From Sediminispirochaeta smaragdinae DSM 11293 (lineage in GTDB: Bacteria > Spirochaetota > Spirochaetia > DSM-16054 > Sediminispirochaetaceae): DNA of 64,000 nt. Positions 7,448 to 16,250 of this stretch are shown in pieces; within the stretch, counting starts at the first letter, position 1, and each line of letters begins with the position of its first letter. The position numbers and the translations under genes were made by a program. A model generated the notes under the pieces. The model saw only the letters and a program-made list of their open reading frames with translations, had not been told where the DNA came from and searched no databases. The stretch spans positions 1,922,001-1,986,000 of the forward strand of contig NC_014364.1 of assembly GCF_000143985.1 (NCBI RefSeq), given 5' to 3'.

Positions 7448-8050
7448 TTGTTTACCGTTTTGTTCAACCTGTTCTCTCTTTTTACCGAACACCGCGCTGA
7501 ACAGCGAGGGAATTCGATATTTCTTTCCAGAATTCTCCAGTTTTTGGTCCTCATACTTGCCGGAAGCTTTCTATTCGGAATATTTTTGCCCGGACTTTCT
7601 TTCAACTCCGTATCGGTCTCTCTTTCGAGGCTTATGGGGCGAAATAATCCTCTTCTGTCTTCCCTCGGAACAGGCGCTTTCGACCGATTCGTGCTTGTTT
7701 TTTTCGGCGCTGTTGTTTTGGTGAATGAGATGAACAATGTCATTCGTTTTATCCTCGGCCTGATAAAAACCGAGCCGCGCTTGAAGGCGACAACGGATGA
7801 TGACCTCGACAGCAAGGAGCTGGGGAGGGGAAAGATCATCGGTGTTCTGGAGCGAATGCTCTTTTACCTCTTTGTTTTGACGGGAAACTATTCTTCCGTT
7901 GCCTTTGTCTTGACCGCAAAGGCGTTTGCCCGTTTTAAGGAACTTGATGATAAAGATTTTGCGGAATACATGCTGATCGGGACGCTCTTATCCAGCGCTC
8001 TGTCGATCTTCTGGACCTTTATCATCAGAGCGGTGATTGCCTCGCTGTAG
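7448..8050 (+). CDS. Uncharacterised multi-pass membrane protein (3' part of split frame)
   Basis: About 200 residues remain open after the TAA at 7418. Predicted membrane segments are LFLFTVLFNLFSLF-like near the start, a second at FLVLILAGSFLFGIFLPG, a third at FVLVFFGAVVLVNEM, then LFYLFVLTGNYSSVAFVL and a last one at the C-terminus (LLSSALSIFWTFIIRAV). No family is recognised. The TTG at 7448 is only the first possible start; the nearest purine-rich site (GGAGGAG, about 7425) is too far away for it. That weak initiation supports reading this as the distal half of an interrupted gene. Its position after satD matches the frequent pairing of SatD with a membrane partner. Whether any protein is made is uncertain. 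Confidence 0.6.
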   Translation: MFTVLFNLFSLFTEHRAEQRGNSIFLSRILQFLVLILAGSFLFGIFLPGLSFNSVSVSLSRLMGRNNPLLSSLGTGAFDRFVLVFFGAVVLVNEMNNVIRFILGLIKTEPRLKATTDDDLDSKELGRGKIIGVLERMLFYLFVLTGNYSSVAFVLTAKAFARFKELDDKDFAEYMLIGTLLSSALSIFWTFIIRAVIASL

Positions 8051-8100
8051 GCTTTCCTTTCTCTTCCATATTCTCCTATCTGCAAATCTCCAAAAAAACG

Positions 8101-8129
8101 TTGACAGAATTGTAAAGGTATCTTAACAT
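8101..8129 (+). promoter_or_regulatory. Promoter of the ABC importer operon
   Basis: TTGACA (8101-8106), 17 bp, then TAACAT (8124-8129) precede the binding-protein gene by about 50 bp. The -35 box is consensus; the -10 is moderate. Confidence 0.65.
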
Positions 8130-8153
8130 TTTACTTGTTAAGCGATCTTAACA
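8122..8153. promoter_or_regulatory. CTTAACA repeats around the importer transcription start
   Basis: CTTAACA occurs at 8122-8128 and 8147-8153, and its exact complement TGTTAAG at 8136-8142. The first two form a palindrome with a 7-nt centre overlapping the -10 box; the third copy is in direct orientation. This is a likely repressor-binding array for the importer. Confidence 0.55.
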
Positions 8154-8182
8154 AATTCTGGTTTCTGTGAAAGGAGATGATG

Positions 8183-9331
8183 ATGAAGAAGATAGTCTTG
8201 CTCTTTACCTGCCTCTTTCTTACCGCTTCTCTTTCGGTTTCTCTTCTCTTTGCCGGAGGGAAACAGGAGGTTTCCGAACCCGCTGTCGTCGAAGAGGTTC
8301 CTATGACCCACGAAGAGCTTGTGGCCGCGGCCCAGGCCGAAGGAAAGGTTGTCGTTTATTCAGTCACCAGCAGAATCGCCAATGCTGCCAAGGCGTTCAG
8401 CGAAAAATACGGGATTGAGGTTGAGGCAACGAACCTCAAGGATTTCGAGCTGGTCGAAAAGATATCGAAAGAGGGTAGTACGGGAGCTGCCGGAGCCGAT
8501 TTTGTACTTTGTCAGGACGGTGGCCGCGTCATGGGAGAGCTCCTCAACCTCGAATATCTGTATAATTATGTCCCTCCAACAATGAAAGATCAGATTCCCG
8601 CTGAGTTTCAAAGTCCCCTGGCCTTTGCCTTTATCAATAAGGTTTTCATTTTCAACGATGAGCTTAGCGAGGCCTACCCCATTACGAACATATGGGCCCT
8701 GACAACCAAGGAATGGAAAGGTAATTTCCAGTTCAAAAATCCCTTTCAGGAAGGGGTTAATGCAAACTTTCTTACCATGGTGACGAAGCCCGAAGTTGCG
8801 GACAGAATTGCAAAGGCGTACAAGGATTATTTCGGAAAAGAGATCGAGCTGACTACCCCGAATGCGGGCTATGAATGGATCAGGCGGATTCTGGAAAACG
8901 ACCTTGTGCTTACCACCAGCGATACCAAGACCGCCGAGAGTATCGGAGTAAAAGGGCAGGGTAAGGAGCATAATGCCGGGTTGTTTGTCTTCTCAAAGCT
9001 GCGATACAAAGATACCAAGAACCTTGCCCTTGCTCCGATCATGGAGATGGAGCCCTTTTCCGGTTTTTACTATCCGATCTATGCCCTGATGTGCTCGAAT
9101 GCCAGCCATCCCAATGCGGCAAAGCTTTTTATCGAGTTTCTGCTCACCGAAGAGGGCTTTTCTCCCTGGAGTTCCGATCTCGGAACCTACTCTTCGAACC
9201 CCTCGATTCCCCTCCAGCCCGACGATTATCCCATGACCACCTGGGTGAAGATTTTGGTCGAGGAGGATCCTGCCTACTGTTTCGAACATCGGGCCGAGGT
9301 CGAAGAGTTTCTCAACGAATACATCTACTGA
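8183..9331 (+). CDS. ABC transporter substrate-binding protein (family 1, ferric/AfuA-like)
   Basis: The 382-residue protein has a Sec signal (MKKIVLLF..., ending LLFAGGKQE as in many spirochaetal binding proteins, without a lipobox Cys) and a periplasmic binding-protein body with GKVVVYSVTS, a hinge region around FAFINKVFIFNDE and the C-terminal KLFIEFLLTEEG typical of the iron(III)/AfuA subgroup. Such proteins deliver ferric iron, sugar phosphates, phosphonates or thiamine; the ligand cannot be fixed here. Three ATGs lie in a row; the third (8183) has the best distance from AAGGAG. A hairpin separates it from the permease gene, which often raises expression of the binding protein over the membrane parts. 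A two-component pair downstream suggests regulated uptake. Confidence 0.9.
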   Translation: MKKIVLLFTCLFLTASLSVSLLFAGGKQEVSEPAVVEEVPMTHEELVAAAQAEGKVVVYSVTSRIANAAKAFSEKYGIEVEATNLKDFELVEKISKEGSTGAAGADFVLCQDGGRVMGELLNLEYLYNYVPPTMKDQIPAEFQSPLAFAFINKVFIFNDELSEAYPITNIWALTTKEWKGNFQFKNPFQEGVNANFLTMVTKPEVADRIAKAYKDYFGKEIELTTPNAGYEWIRRILENDLVLTTSDTKTAESIGVKGQGKEHNAGLFVFSKLRYKDTKNLALAPIMEMEPFSGFYYPIYALMCSNASHPNAAKLFIEFLLTEEGFSPWSSDLGTYSSNPSIPLQPDDYPMTTWVKILVEEDPAYCFEHRAEVEEFLNEYIY

Positions 9332-9340
9332 TTATGTACT

Positions 9341-9369
9341 GTACCGGATCTTAGCAAAAGATCCGGTAC
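9341..9369 (+). other. Intercistronic hairpin between binding protein and permease
   Basis: Perfect 12-bp arms (9341-9352, 9358-9369) enclose a 5-nt loop and are not followed by a T tract. It is more likely an mRNA-stabilising or partial attenuation hairpin than a full terminator. Confidence 0.7.
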
Positions 9370-9400
9370 GGCTTTAGACGATACGAAAAGGACGGAATCT

Positions 9401-11194
9401 GTGAACTACCGCAACAGGGCTATATCATTTTTGAAAAAGCCTCATAACGTCATCCTTGTGTCTCTTGCCGTTATACTTCTTTACCTGACGGTTGTCCCAA
9501 TGCTGACTATCGTGATGGATACCTTTACGGTCCATCAGGCCGAACTGATGCGGGTGAAGGGGGCAAGGGTAGGGGACTTTACCCTTTATCACTGGGCCAA
9601 GGTCCTCTTTTCTTCGGCCAGTAAAAAGATATTTTACGAGCCATTCTTAAATACCATGTTGGTTGCCTTCGGCACCTGCTTTATCGCTATTCTTCTCGGA
9701 GGAACGGTCGCATGGCTGGTTACAAGGACCAATATGCGCTTCAAGGGCGTTATCTCGACCCTCTTTATTTTCCCCTATATCATGCCTTCCTGGACCCTTG
9801 CCATGGCATGGTTGAACTTTTTCAAGAACTCCCTTGTCGGTGGTGCTCCCGGTTTTTTTACCGCAATTACGGGCATCCAGACACCCAACTGGTTTGCCTA
9901 CGGTCCCTTCCCCATCGTGGTAGTTTTAGGACTGCATTATGCTCCTTTTGCCTATATCCTGATCGGCGGTATTCTCAGGAATATGGATGCGAACCTGGAA
10001 GAGGCCGCTCTTATCCTGAAGGCAAGCAGGGGGAAGATTATGCGGAAGATTACCATTCCCATTGTGCTCCCTGCCATGCTCTCCACTTTTCTTCTTGTTT
10101 TTTCCAGTGCCATGAGCGCCTTTGCCGTTCCGGCATTCCTCGGGACTTCGGTACGCTTCCAGGTTCTGACCACCCAGATGTTCCGGACCCTCAATGGACT
10201 GAACCCCGGCTACGGTTACATCATTGCGCTTATCATGATTCTGATTGGTGTGTTGATCCTCGGCATCAATCAAAAAATTATCGGTACCAGAAGGTCCTTT
10301 ACAACGATAACGGGGAAAAGTTCTAATATCGCCTACCTTAATCTGCGCGGTTTTCGAAGCATCATCTCGGTACTGCTTCTTCTGTTCATCGCCCTGGTCT
10401 GTATTGTCCCTCTGTTCTCTTTTGCATTGGAATCCTTTATCATGGAACCTGGCAATTATTCCCTCCGGAACTTTACCACCCTCTTTTGGGTCGGTTCTGG
10501 AGACCCGACCATTGCAAACGGCGAACCTGGAGTTTTGCGGAATTCCTCGATCTTTCACGGCCTGTGGAACAGTGTCAGGCTTTCGGTCATCGTGGCGTTT
10601 ATTGCAGGTTCGGTAGGAATCCTTGCCGGCTACGCCATCGTAAAGCGGCGTAATTCGAGGCTGTCGCTGCTGGTAAATAATCTGGCCTTTTTTCCCTACC
10701 TTATGCCGAGCATGGCCTTCGGGGCCATCTATCTTTCCATGTTTGCCGTTAAACGGGGCTTTATCCCTCCTCTCTATGGAACATTTGCGCTTCTTGTTCT
10801 GGTGGGCGCTGTTAAGTATCTTCCCTTTGCATCCCGGGCAAGTGTGGGTGCCATGCATCAGCTGAGCAATGAAATCGAAGAGGCTGGAACCATTCAGGGT
10901 ATCGGCTGGGGAAAGCGCATGCTCCGCATCATCATACCGATCCAGAAGGCAAGTTTCCTTTCCGGCTACCTGCTTCCCTTCATCTCCTGCATGCGGGAAC
11001 TTTCCCTTTTTATTCTCCTTGTTACCCCCTCTTCGCGGATCCTGACCACCATGCTTTTTCAATATAATGAAAAGGGGTGGAACCAGTACGCCAACGCCAT
11101 CAATCTTCTCATCGTTCTCTTTGTGGTCATCAGTAATCTTGTGGTGAACCGGGTCACCGGGGCATCGATCGATAAAGGAATAGGAGGGCAGTAA
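9401..11194 (+). CDS. ABC transporter permease, two fused BPD domains (FbpB-like)
   Basis: This 597-residue inner-membrane protein contains two homologous permease halves of about 290 residues, as in ferric/AfuB-type and ThiP-type permeases. About twelve membrane helices are visible. Each half has its ATPase-contact (EAA) loop: NLEEAALILKASRGK in the first and EIEEAGTIQGIGWGK in the second, both followed by an RKITIP- or RIIIP-like segment. The GTG at 9401 has AAAAGGA upstream. Its stop shares one base with the start of the ATPase gene (TAATG), so the two are translationally coupled. With the binding protein and one ATPase homodimer it forms a complete type I importer. Confidence 0.92.
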   Translation: MNYRNRAISFLKKPHNVILVSLAVILLYLTVVPMLTIVMDTFTVHQAELMRVKGARVGDFTLYHWAKVLFSSASKKIFYEPFLNTMLVAFGTCFIAILLGGTVAWLVTRTNMRFKGVISTLFIFPYIMPSWTLAMAWLNFFKNSLVGGAPGFFTAITGIQTPNWFAYGPFPIVVVLGLHYAPFAYILIGGILRNMDANLEEAALILKASRGKIMRKITIPIVLPAMLSTFLLVFSSAMSAFAVPAFLGTSVRFQVLTTQMFRTLNGLNPGYGYIIALIMILIGVLILGINQKIIGTRRSFTTITGKSSNIAYLNLRGFRSIISVLLLLFIALVCIVPLFSFALESFIMEPGNYSLRNFTTLFWVGSGDPTIANGEPGVLRNSSIFHGLWNSVRLSVIVAFIAGSVGILAGYAIVKRRNSRLSLLVNNLAFFPYLMPSMAFGAIYLSMFAVKRGFIPPLYGTFALLVLVGAVKYLPFASRASVGAMHQLSNEIEEAGTIQGIGWGKRMLRIIIPIQKASFLSGYLLPFISCMRELSLFILLVTPSSRILTTMLFQYNEKGWNQYANAINLLIVLFVVISNLVVNRVTGASIDKGIGGQ

Positions 11195-12306
11195 TGCCGA
11201 AAATTCACTTGGAACACATTACAAAACGCTTCGGCAGGTCTGTGGCCGTGGATAATCTCGACCTTGTCATCGGAGACCGGGAGTTTGTGACATTGCTGGG
11301 CCCCTCGGGCTGCGGTAAGACAACAACCCTTCGTATGATTGCGGGACTGGAAACCCCGACCGAGGGGGATATCTACATCGACGACCGTTGTGTTTTTTCC
11401 TCGGAACGGGGGATCGATATCTCTCCCGATAAACGGGACGTCGGCTTTCTTTTTCAAAATTATGCCCTCTGGCCCCACATGACCGTATACAAGAATATTG
11501 CCTTTGGGCTTGAAAATATGAAATGGGAAAAGAAACGGATAGAATCCAGGGTGCGTGAGCTCTTGGAGATGCTCCGAATCGAAGAGCTTCGGGACCGCTA
11601 TCCTTCCGAGCTCTCAGGCGGTCAGCAGCAGCGGGTAGCCATTGCCAGGACCCTTGCCACCGGGCCGAAAATACTTTTTATGGACGAGCCGCTGAGCAAC
11701 CTGGATGCAAAACTTCGGATGGAGATGCGGACCGAGCTTAAGCGCCTCCATGCGGAAACAGATTCAACCTTTGTCTATGTGACCCATGACCAGCTGGAGG
11801 CCATGACCCTCTCAAGCAAAATTTGCCTTCTGAAGGAGGGACTCCTACAGCAATTTGCACCCCCCCTCGAGGTCTACCACCAGCCGACAAATCTTTTTGT
11901 CGCCGATTTTGTAGGAAGTCCCAACATTAATATCCTAGAGGTGACCGGAGAAAATGTAAATCTCGACGAGATAAAGCTGAATCACAAACTGCTCAAACTT
12001 CTCTTTACACCCGTCTCTTCGAGCATCACCGTTCAGGAAGGTCAACAACTGCTTCTTGGTATCAGACCTGAAGATATCGTCCTTTCTCCGGAGGGAACGG
12101 TAGCGGGGAGCATCTATTCAACCCTGCCGTCCGGAATGGAAACCATTGTCAAGATTGATCTCGGCGGGCAGATTCTTACCAGCGTTGTATTCGGAAGTGT
12201 CGATTTTGCCATGGGTGAGAAGGTACGGCTCTCGTTTCAATCGGATAAGAATGTCCTCTTCGATAAAAAAAGCGAACGTACTATTGCCATTGGAAAGCTG
12301 CTGTAA
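11194..12306 (+). CDS. ABC transporter ATP-binding protein (FbpC/UgpC type)
   Basis: The 370-residue ATPase drives the importer encoded just upstream. It shows Walker A GPSGCGKT (about residue 35), Q-loop LFQNYALWPHM, signature LSGGQQQR (about 140), Walker B ILFMDEPLSNLD, and switch His in VTHDQLEAM. Residues after about 240 form a C-terminal TOBE-type beta domain with RPEDI, common in sugar and ferric-type importers. The gene overlaps the permease stop by one base. After its stop a response-regulator gene follows within 45 bp with its own ribosome site and no terminator, so transcription probably continues into the two-component pair and the phosphohexomutase. Confidence 0.93.
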   Translation: MPKIHLEHITKRFGRSVAVDNLDLVIGDREFVTLLGPSGCGKTTTLRMIAGLETPTEGDIYIDDRCVFSSERGIDISPDKRDVGFLFQNYALWPHMTVYKNIAFGLENMKWEKKRIESRVRELLEMLRIEELRDRYPSELSGGQQQRVAIARTLATGPKILFMDEPLSNLDAKLRMEMRTELKRLHAETDSTFVYVTHDQLEAMTLSSKICLLKEGLLQQFAPPLEVYHQPTNLFVADFVGSPNINILEVTGENVNLDEIKLNHKLLKLLFTPVSSSITVQEGQQLLLGIRPEDIVLSPEGTVAGSIYSTLPSGMETIVKIDLGGQILTSVVFGSVDFAMGEKVRLSFQSDKNVLFDKKSERTIAIGKLL

Positions 12307-12349
12307 GAACGAGCTCTTTATAGTAGAATCATCACAAAGGAGCTGCAGC

Positions 12350-13078
12350 ATGGTGGTTGATGATTCGGGAAGCGGAAAGACAATTCTTGTAGTGGATGAT
12401 GAGGAGCATGTTGTAAAGCTCCTCTCCATGAACCTCACATCCCGGGGATATGATTGCCTCTGTGCTTATACCGGAGAAGAAGGGCTTGAACAGGCCCGGT
12501 CGCATCATCCGGACCTGATTATCCTCGACGTGATGCTTCCCGGAATCGACGGAATTGAGGTGTGCAGGCTGCTCAAAAGCGATCCCCGCACCCAGCTTAT
12601 CCCCGTGCTTATGCTCAGCGCAAAGAGTGAGGGGATCGACAAGATTCACGGCCTTGAGGGAGGAGCCGACGACTATATTACCAAACCCTTCAGTCTCAGG
12701 GAGCTTTTCTTGCGGGTCGAGGCCTCGTTGCGGCAAATTGCATTACTAACGGGAGCCTGGTCGGGGCGGCCGCATATGCTCTTTATCGGGTCGCTTTCCA
12801 TCGATACCGAACGTTACTTTGCTTCAAATGGCGGGGAGAAAATCGATCTTACGCCCGCAGAGTTTAAGATTTTGAATATGCTGGTAAAGCATCAGGGAGA
12901 AGCGGTTTCCCGTCCCCTTATGTATCGGGAACTTTTCGACAAGGATCCCGCCGATGCCGGGCGATCGGTGGATGTGCACCTCAGGAATATCAGAAAGAAA
13001 TTGAACGATGCAGGGGTCACCGGCTGCCGGATCGAGACGGTCCACGGCTCAGGCTACAGGATAACCCCTCAACCATGA
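12350..13078 (+). CDS. OmpR/PhoB-family response regulator
   Basis: This 242-residue protein has an N-terminal receiver (ILVVDDEEHVV acid pocket, phospho-Asp in LIILDVMLPG, Lys in DYITKPFS) and a C-terminal winged helix (DLTPAEFKILNML ... SVDVHLRNIRKKL ... GSGYRI) that binds DNA. The ATG at 12350 has AAAGGAG upstream; the frame is open back to 12146 inside the ATPase gene but that part is not family-like. Its stop overlaps the start of the kinase (ATGA), so the pair is coupled. Sequence layout is closest to PhoB. It may control the importer, whose promoter carries CTTAACA repeats, but no matching site next to its own gene is evident. Confidence 0.92.
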   Translation: MVVDDSGSGKTILVVDDEEHVVKLLSMNLTSRGYDCLCAYTGEEGLEQARSHHPDLIILDVMLPGIDGIEVCRLLKSDPRTQLIPVLMLSAKSEGIDKIHGLEGGADDYITKPFSLRELFLRVEASLRQIALLTGAWSGRPHMLFIGSLSIDTERYFASNGGEKIDLTPAEFKILNMLVKHQGEAVSRPLMYRELFDKDPADAGRSVDVHLRNIRKKLNDAGVTGCRIETVHGSGYRITPQP

Positions 13079-14832
13079 AAAAACGGCAAACCGCCCTGAT
13101 CGTTTTTCTTTTCTCGGTGCTTTGCTCGGTCACCATTGCATTCTACCTCTATACCGTCGACCTCATCGTGAGCCAAACACGCAGACGCGGGCTTGATGCG
13201 ATTAATCAGATCAGGTGGGCCTTAGATCGGGAGGAGGGAACAGTGCAGGAGATTATCCTGCAGCTATCTCAAACCATACCGGCTCATATTGTGATTGTCG
13301 ATACCGATGCGCAGCTTTTGGCCGATTCCCACAAAGGCGAAACTCAACTTTCCGGCAAATATATTGATGCGGATCTTTCTGAGGCGAGACTTCACAGGGG
13401 AGAGGCAACCCATGCCCTTCGAAACCGTCATCCTAATAATCTATCCGTATCCATTGCGAAACAGGTGGACATCAGGGATCACGAAGGTGTGTTGATATCC
13501 GTAACCTACGATATCGATGAAATTCGTCGTCTGGAAATCTCTTTCTTGATTTGGATGATAATCACCTTTCTTCTGCTTACGGCGATGATTGTCCTGCTTC
13601 TTACGATTCAGATCAAGCGATACCGCCGTCCCATCCGTACCCTGTTGCAGCACACTAAGGATGCGGCGGCCAGCGGTCTTTCAAAAATAAGCATCGATAC
13701 CGTCGATCCCGATCTTGATGAGTTGGTGGAGAATTTTAATTCACTTGTCGATCGGTATGATTTTCTTGTTGCAAACGACAATCGCAAATACAGCAGAATA
13801 AATACCCTTCTCTCCAACCTGCAAACCGGCATCCTGATGATTGACCGAAACAATAAGATTACCCTGGTCAATCCCAGGGCCGAGATGCTGCTCGACCTGG
13901 ATAAGGCGAGGTTATTTGCAAGTGGTGATGTTTTTCCCTCGGATAATGAACACATTGCCGCAATACTTCGCCAGACCCGGCTGATACACGGAGACCACGA
14001 GGCTCGATCCCTACGTCTGACCTCATCCCGGGGGGAAATCCTGGAGTGTAGTCTGGAGGCAATGACAAATAAATATCTCCCCTATGATTATACGGGGGTA
14101 CTTGTCCTTGTTCGCGATGTGACGGAAATGAAGCGTTTGGATCGCCTGAAACAGCAGTTCGTGGCAAATGTTTCCCACGAACTGCGCACCCCTTTGACGG
14201 TCATAAGCGGATTTGCCGAGACCCTGGGATCATGGGAAGGGCTTTCGGAGGATGACAGGAATAGCGCCGTCTCCATTATCGCCCTCGAGGCCGCACGTCT
14301 GAAAAAGCTGATCGGAGAACTTCTTACCCTTTCTCGTTTCGATGATGGGGTGCAGGAAGAGACATGTTCCCCTTTTGATGTTTCGGAAGTAGTACGAGAG
14401 GTTCGTACAGCCTTGGAACCGATTGAACGAGGCAAGGATATTTCGACGATGATGCATCTACCGGACCATGGTCCGGTGATGGATGGGGTGAAACTCTGGT
14501 TTCGCCAAATCGTTTACAATATCTACGACAACGCATTGAAATATGCCCCTTCTGGGGGCTGGGTGGAGATCAAAGTAGCGGAAAGCGATCGGTTCCTAAG
14601 CCTTTCGGTCTCCGATTCGGGCCCCGGTGTTCCAAAAGAAGAACGGGAGCACATCTTCGAGCGTTTTTATCAGATCAATCGATCGACAAACAGCAAGAAT
14701 CCGGGTAGCGGTCTGGGACTCTCGATTGCAAAGCATATGATCGACCAACTTTCCGGGACCATTCTCGTTTCTGAAAATCGTGGGGGCGGAGCCCTTTTTA
14801 CCCTCCGATTTCCCGTTCGAAAATCATTGTAA
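13075..14832 (+). CDS. PhoR-like sensor histidine kinase
   Basis: The 585-residue kinase has a membrane helix at about 7-27, an extracytoplasmic sensor of about 130 residues, a second helix at about 158-182, a HAMP-like linker, a PAS domain (about 240-350, with ILMIDRNNKITLVNPRAE), then the dimerisation helix with phospho-His in SHELRTP and an ATPase domain (N box YDNALKYA, G1 DSGPGVP, G2 GSGLGLS). It overlaps the response regulator by four bases and should phosphorylate it. The PAS between HAMP and HisKA is the PhoR/WalK arrangement. No phoU or pst gene is near, so phosphate as signal is only a guess. A phosphohexomutase follows after 9 bp. Confidence 0.92.
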   Translation: MKKRQTALIVFLFSVLCSVTIAFYLYTVDLIVSQTRRRGLDAINQIRWALDREEGTVQEIILQLSQTIPAHIVIVDTDAQLLADSHKGETQLSGKYIDADLSEARLHRGEATHALRNRHPNNLSVSIAKQVDIRDHEGVLISVTYDIDEIRRLEISFLIWMIITFLLLTAMIVLLLTIQIKRYRRPIRTLLQHTKDAAASGLSKISIDTVDPDLDELVENFNSLVDRYDFLVANDNRKYSRINTLLSNLQTGILMIDRNNKITLVNPRAEMLLDLDKARLFASGDVFPSDNEHIAAILRQTRLIHGDHEARSLRLTSSRGEILECSLEAMTNKYLPYDYTGVLVLVRDVTEMKRLDRLKQQFVANVSHELRTPLTVISGFAETLGSWEGLSEDDRNSAVSIIALEAARLKKLIGELLTLSRFDDGVQEETCSPFDVSEVVREVRTALEPIERGKDISTMMHLPDHGPVMDGVKLWFRQIVYNIYDNALKYAPSGGWVEIKVAESDRFLSLSVSDSGPGVPKEEREHIFERFYQINRSTNSKNPGSGLGLSIAKHMIDQLSGTILVSENRGGGALFTLRFPVRKSL

Positions 14833-14841
14833 GGAGTAGCT

Positions 14842-16239
14842 ATGCAAGCATCTCATCACTTATCCGAAGAAATACTTAAGGCTTGTGATATTCGCGGCAT
14901 CGTAGGTGATGATCTTAATGAGAAGGATGCCTTCTTTATCGGAAAGGCCTTCGGTACCGCTCTTCTTCGCATGGGGAAGAAAAGATGCCTGGTGGGATTC
15001 GACGGCAGATTCTCTTCCCCGTCACTTTCCAGGCGGCTGGTAGAGGGGCTTATTTCCTGTGGAATCTCTGTAACAAAGATCGGACTTGTTCCGACTCCCG
15101 AACTCTACTTTGCCATGCACCATTGGAATATGGATGCCGGCGTGGTTGTGACCGCCAGCCATAACCCCGCCGAATATAACGGTTTTAAATTTCTAACCTC
15201 CGAAGGGCCCTTCCACGAGAAGGCAATCCAGGAGTTTCGGCGGCTCTGTGAGAATGGGGATTTTGAAGAGGGAGAGGGTAATGAACGCTTTCGCTCTATC
15301 GACGATGACTATATCATGTATCTTCTTGGCCACCTGGAGCTTCCGGAGGCCCGAACGCTGTCGGTGGTCTGGGACCCCGGAAACGGTTCTGCAGGGAAAA
15401 TTCTTCCCTCAATCGTTAAAGGGCTACCGGGATCTCACCGCATCATCTGCGGGGAGGTCGACGGCTCCTTTCCCCATCATCATCCCGATCCGAGCTTAAA
15501 GGAAAACATGAACATGCTCGCCGGTGCGGTACAAGAGGAGCATGCCGATCTCGGCATCGCCTTCGACGGTGACGGCGACAGGATAGGAGTTGTCGACGGG
15601 GAAGGCTATATCTTTATGGGCGACCAGCTGCTGACCATCTTTGCAAGGGATTACCTTGCCTCTCATCCCGGCGCCACGGTGATGTCGGAGGTCAAGGCCA
15701 GCCGCTTTTTCTTTGATGACGTGGCATCTCACGGTGGTGTTCCACTGATGTGGAAGGTTGGGCACACAAATCAAAAAGAGAAGATGAAGCGGGAGGGAAT
15801 CGGGCTTGCAGGAGAGACCAGCGGTCACATCTTTTTCGAGGAAAATAAGGGCTATGACGACGGACTTTTTGCCGCAATCAAGCTCATCAATATTCTTTCC
15901 CACAGTAGCCGGAGCATTACCGAGATGAGAAAGGCCTTTCCTCGCTTTTACGATAGTGGAGAAATCCGCATCACCCTTTCACGTAAGGAGCGAGAAAGGG
16001 TGGTGAAAGAAATTTCACAGCGTCTGAAAGCAAAGGGGCTCCCTTTTACCGACATCGACGGCATTCGGGCACATTGCGGCGATGGTTTTTGGATGCTTCG
16101 TGGATCAAATACCCAGCCACATATAACCATCCGCTGTGAGGCGGCTTCACCCGCCGGTCTCGACGCCTGTATGGCTATCATGCGAAAAGAACTTGCGCTT
16201 TCGGGAATTACCGAGTCTATGCTGGAAGCTAAAGGATAG
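14842..16239 (+). CDS. Phosphomannomutase / phosphoglucomutase
   Basis: The 465-residue enzyme interconverts hexose 1- and 6-phosphates through a phosphoserine. The four-domain alpha-D-phosphohexomutase layout is visible: catalytic Ser in TASHNPAEYNG (about residue 104), Mg-binding DGDGDR (about 242), sugar-specificity loop GETSGH, and the C-terminal phosphate-binding RGSNTQPHITIR. The length fits ManB/AlgC-type bifunctional enzymes making mannose-1-P or glucose-1-P for envelope polysaccharide. AAGGAG lies just upstream of the ATG at 14842. It directly follows the two-component pair, so it may be co-expressed with the importer, which would make sense if the importer brought in a sugar phosphate; this is inference. 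Confidence 0.92.
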   Translation: MQASHHLSEEILKACDIRGIVGDDLNEKDAFFIGKAFGTALLRMGKKRCLVGFDGRFSSPSLSRRLVEGLISCGISVTKIGLVPTPELYFAMHHWNMDAGVVVTASHNPAEYNGFKFLTSEGPFHEKAIQEFRRLCENGDFEEGEGNERFRSIDDDYIMYLLGHLELPEARTLSVVWDPGNGSAGKILPSIVKGLPGSHRIICGEVDGSFPHHHPDPSLKENMNMLAGAVQEEHADLGIAFDGDGDRIGVVDGEGYIFMGDQLLTIFARDYLASHPGATVMSEVKASRFFFDDVASHGGVPLMWKVGHTNQKEKMKREGIGLAGETSGHIFFEENKGYDDGLFAAIKLINILSHSSRSITEMRKAFPRFYDSGEIRITLSRKERERVVKEISQRLKAKGLPFTDIDGIRAHCGDGFWMLRGSNTQPHITIRCEAASPAGLDACMAIMRKELALSGITESMLEAKG

Positions 16240-16250
16240 CGAGAAGAGCT

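Noticed and set aside
8101-8153. Pho box at the importer promoter
   Set aside because: The repeats are palindromic or 25 bp apart rather than in the 11-bp or 22-bp direct spacing expected of PhoB/PhoP sites.
9926-11062. Long reverse-strand open frame under the permease
   Set aside because: Its product is a low-complexity, His/Lys/Gln-rich shadow with no ribosome site, and the permease on the plus strand is unmistakable.
12146-12349. N-terminal extension of the response regulator
   Set aside because: It lies inside the ATPase gene, is not similar to receiver proteins and a strong ribosome site marks the start at 12350.
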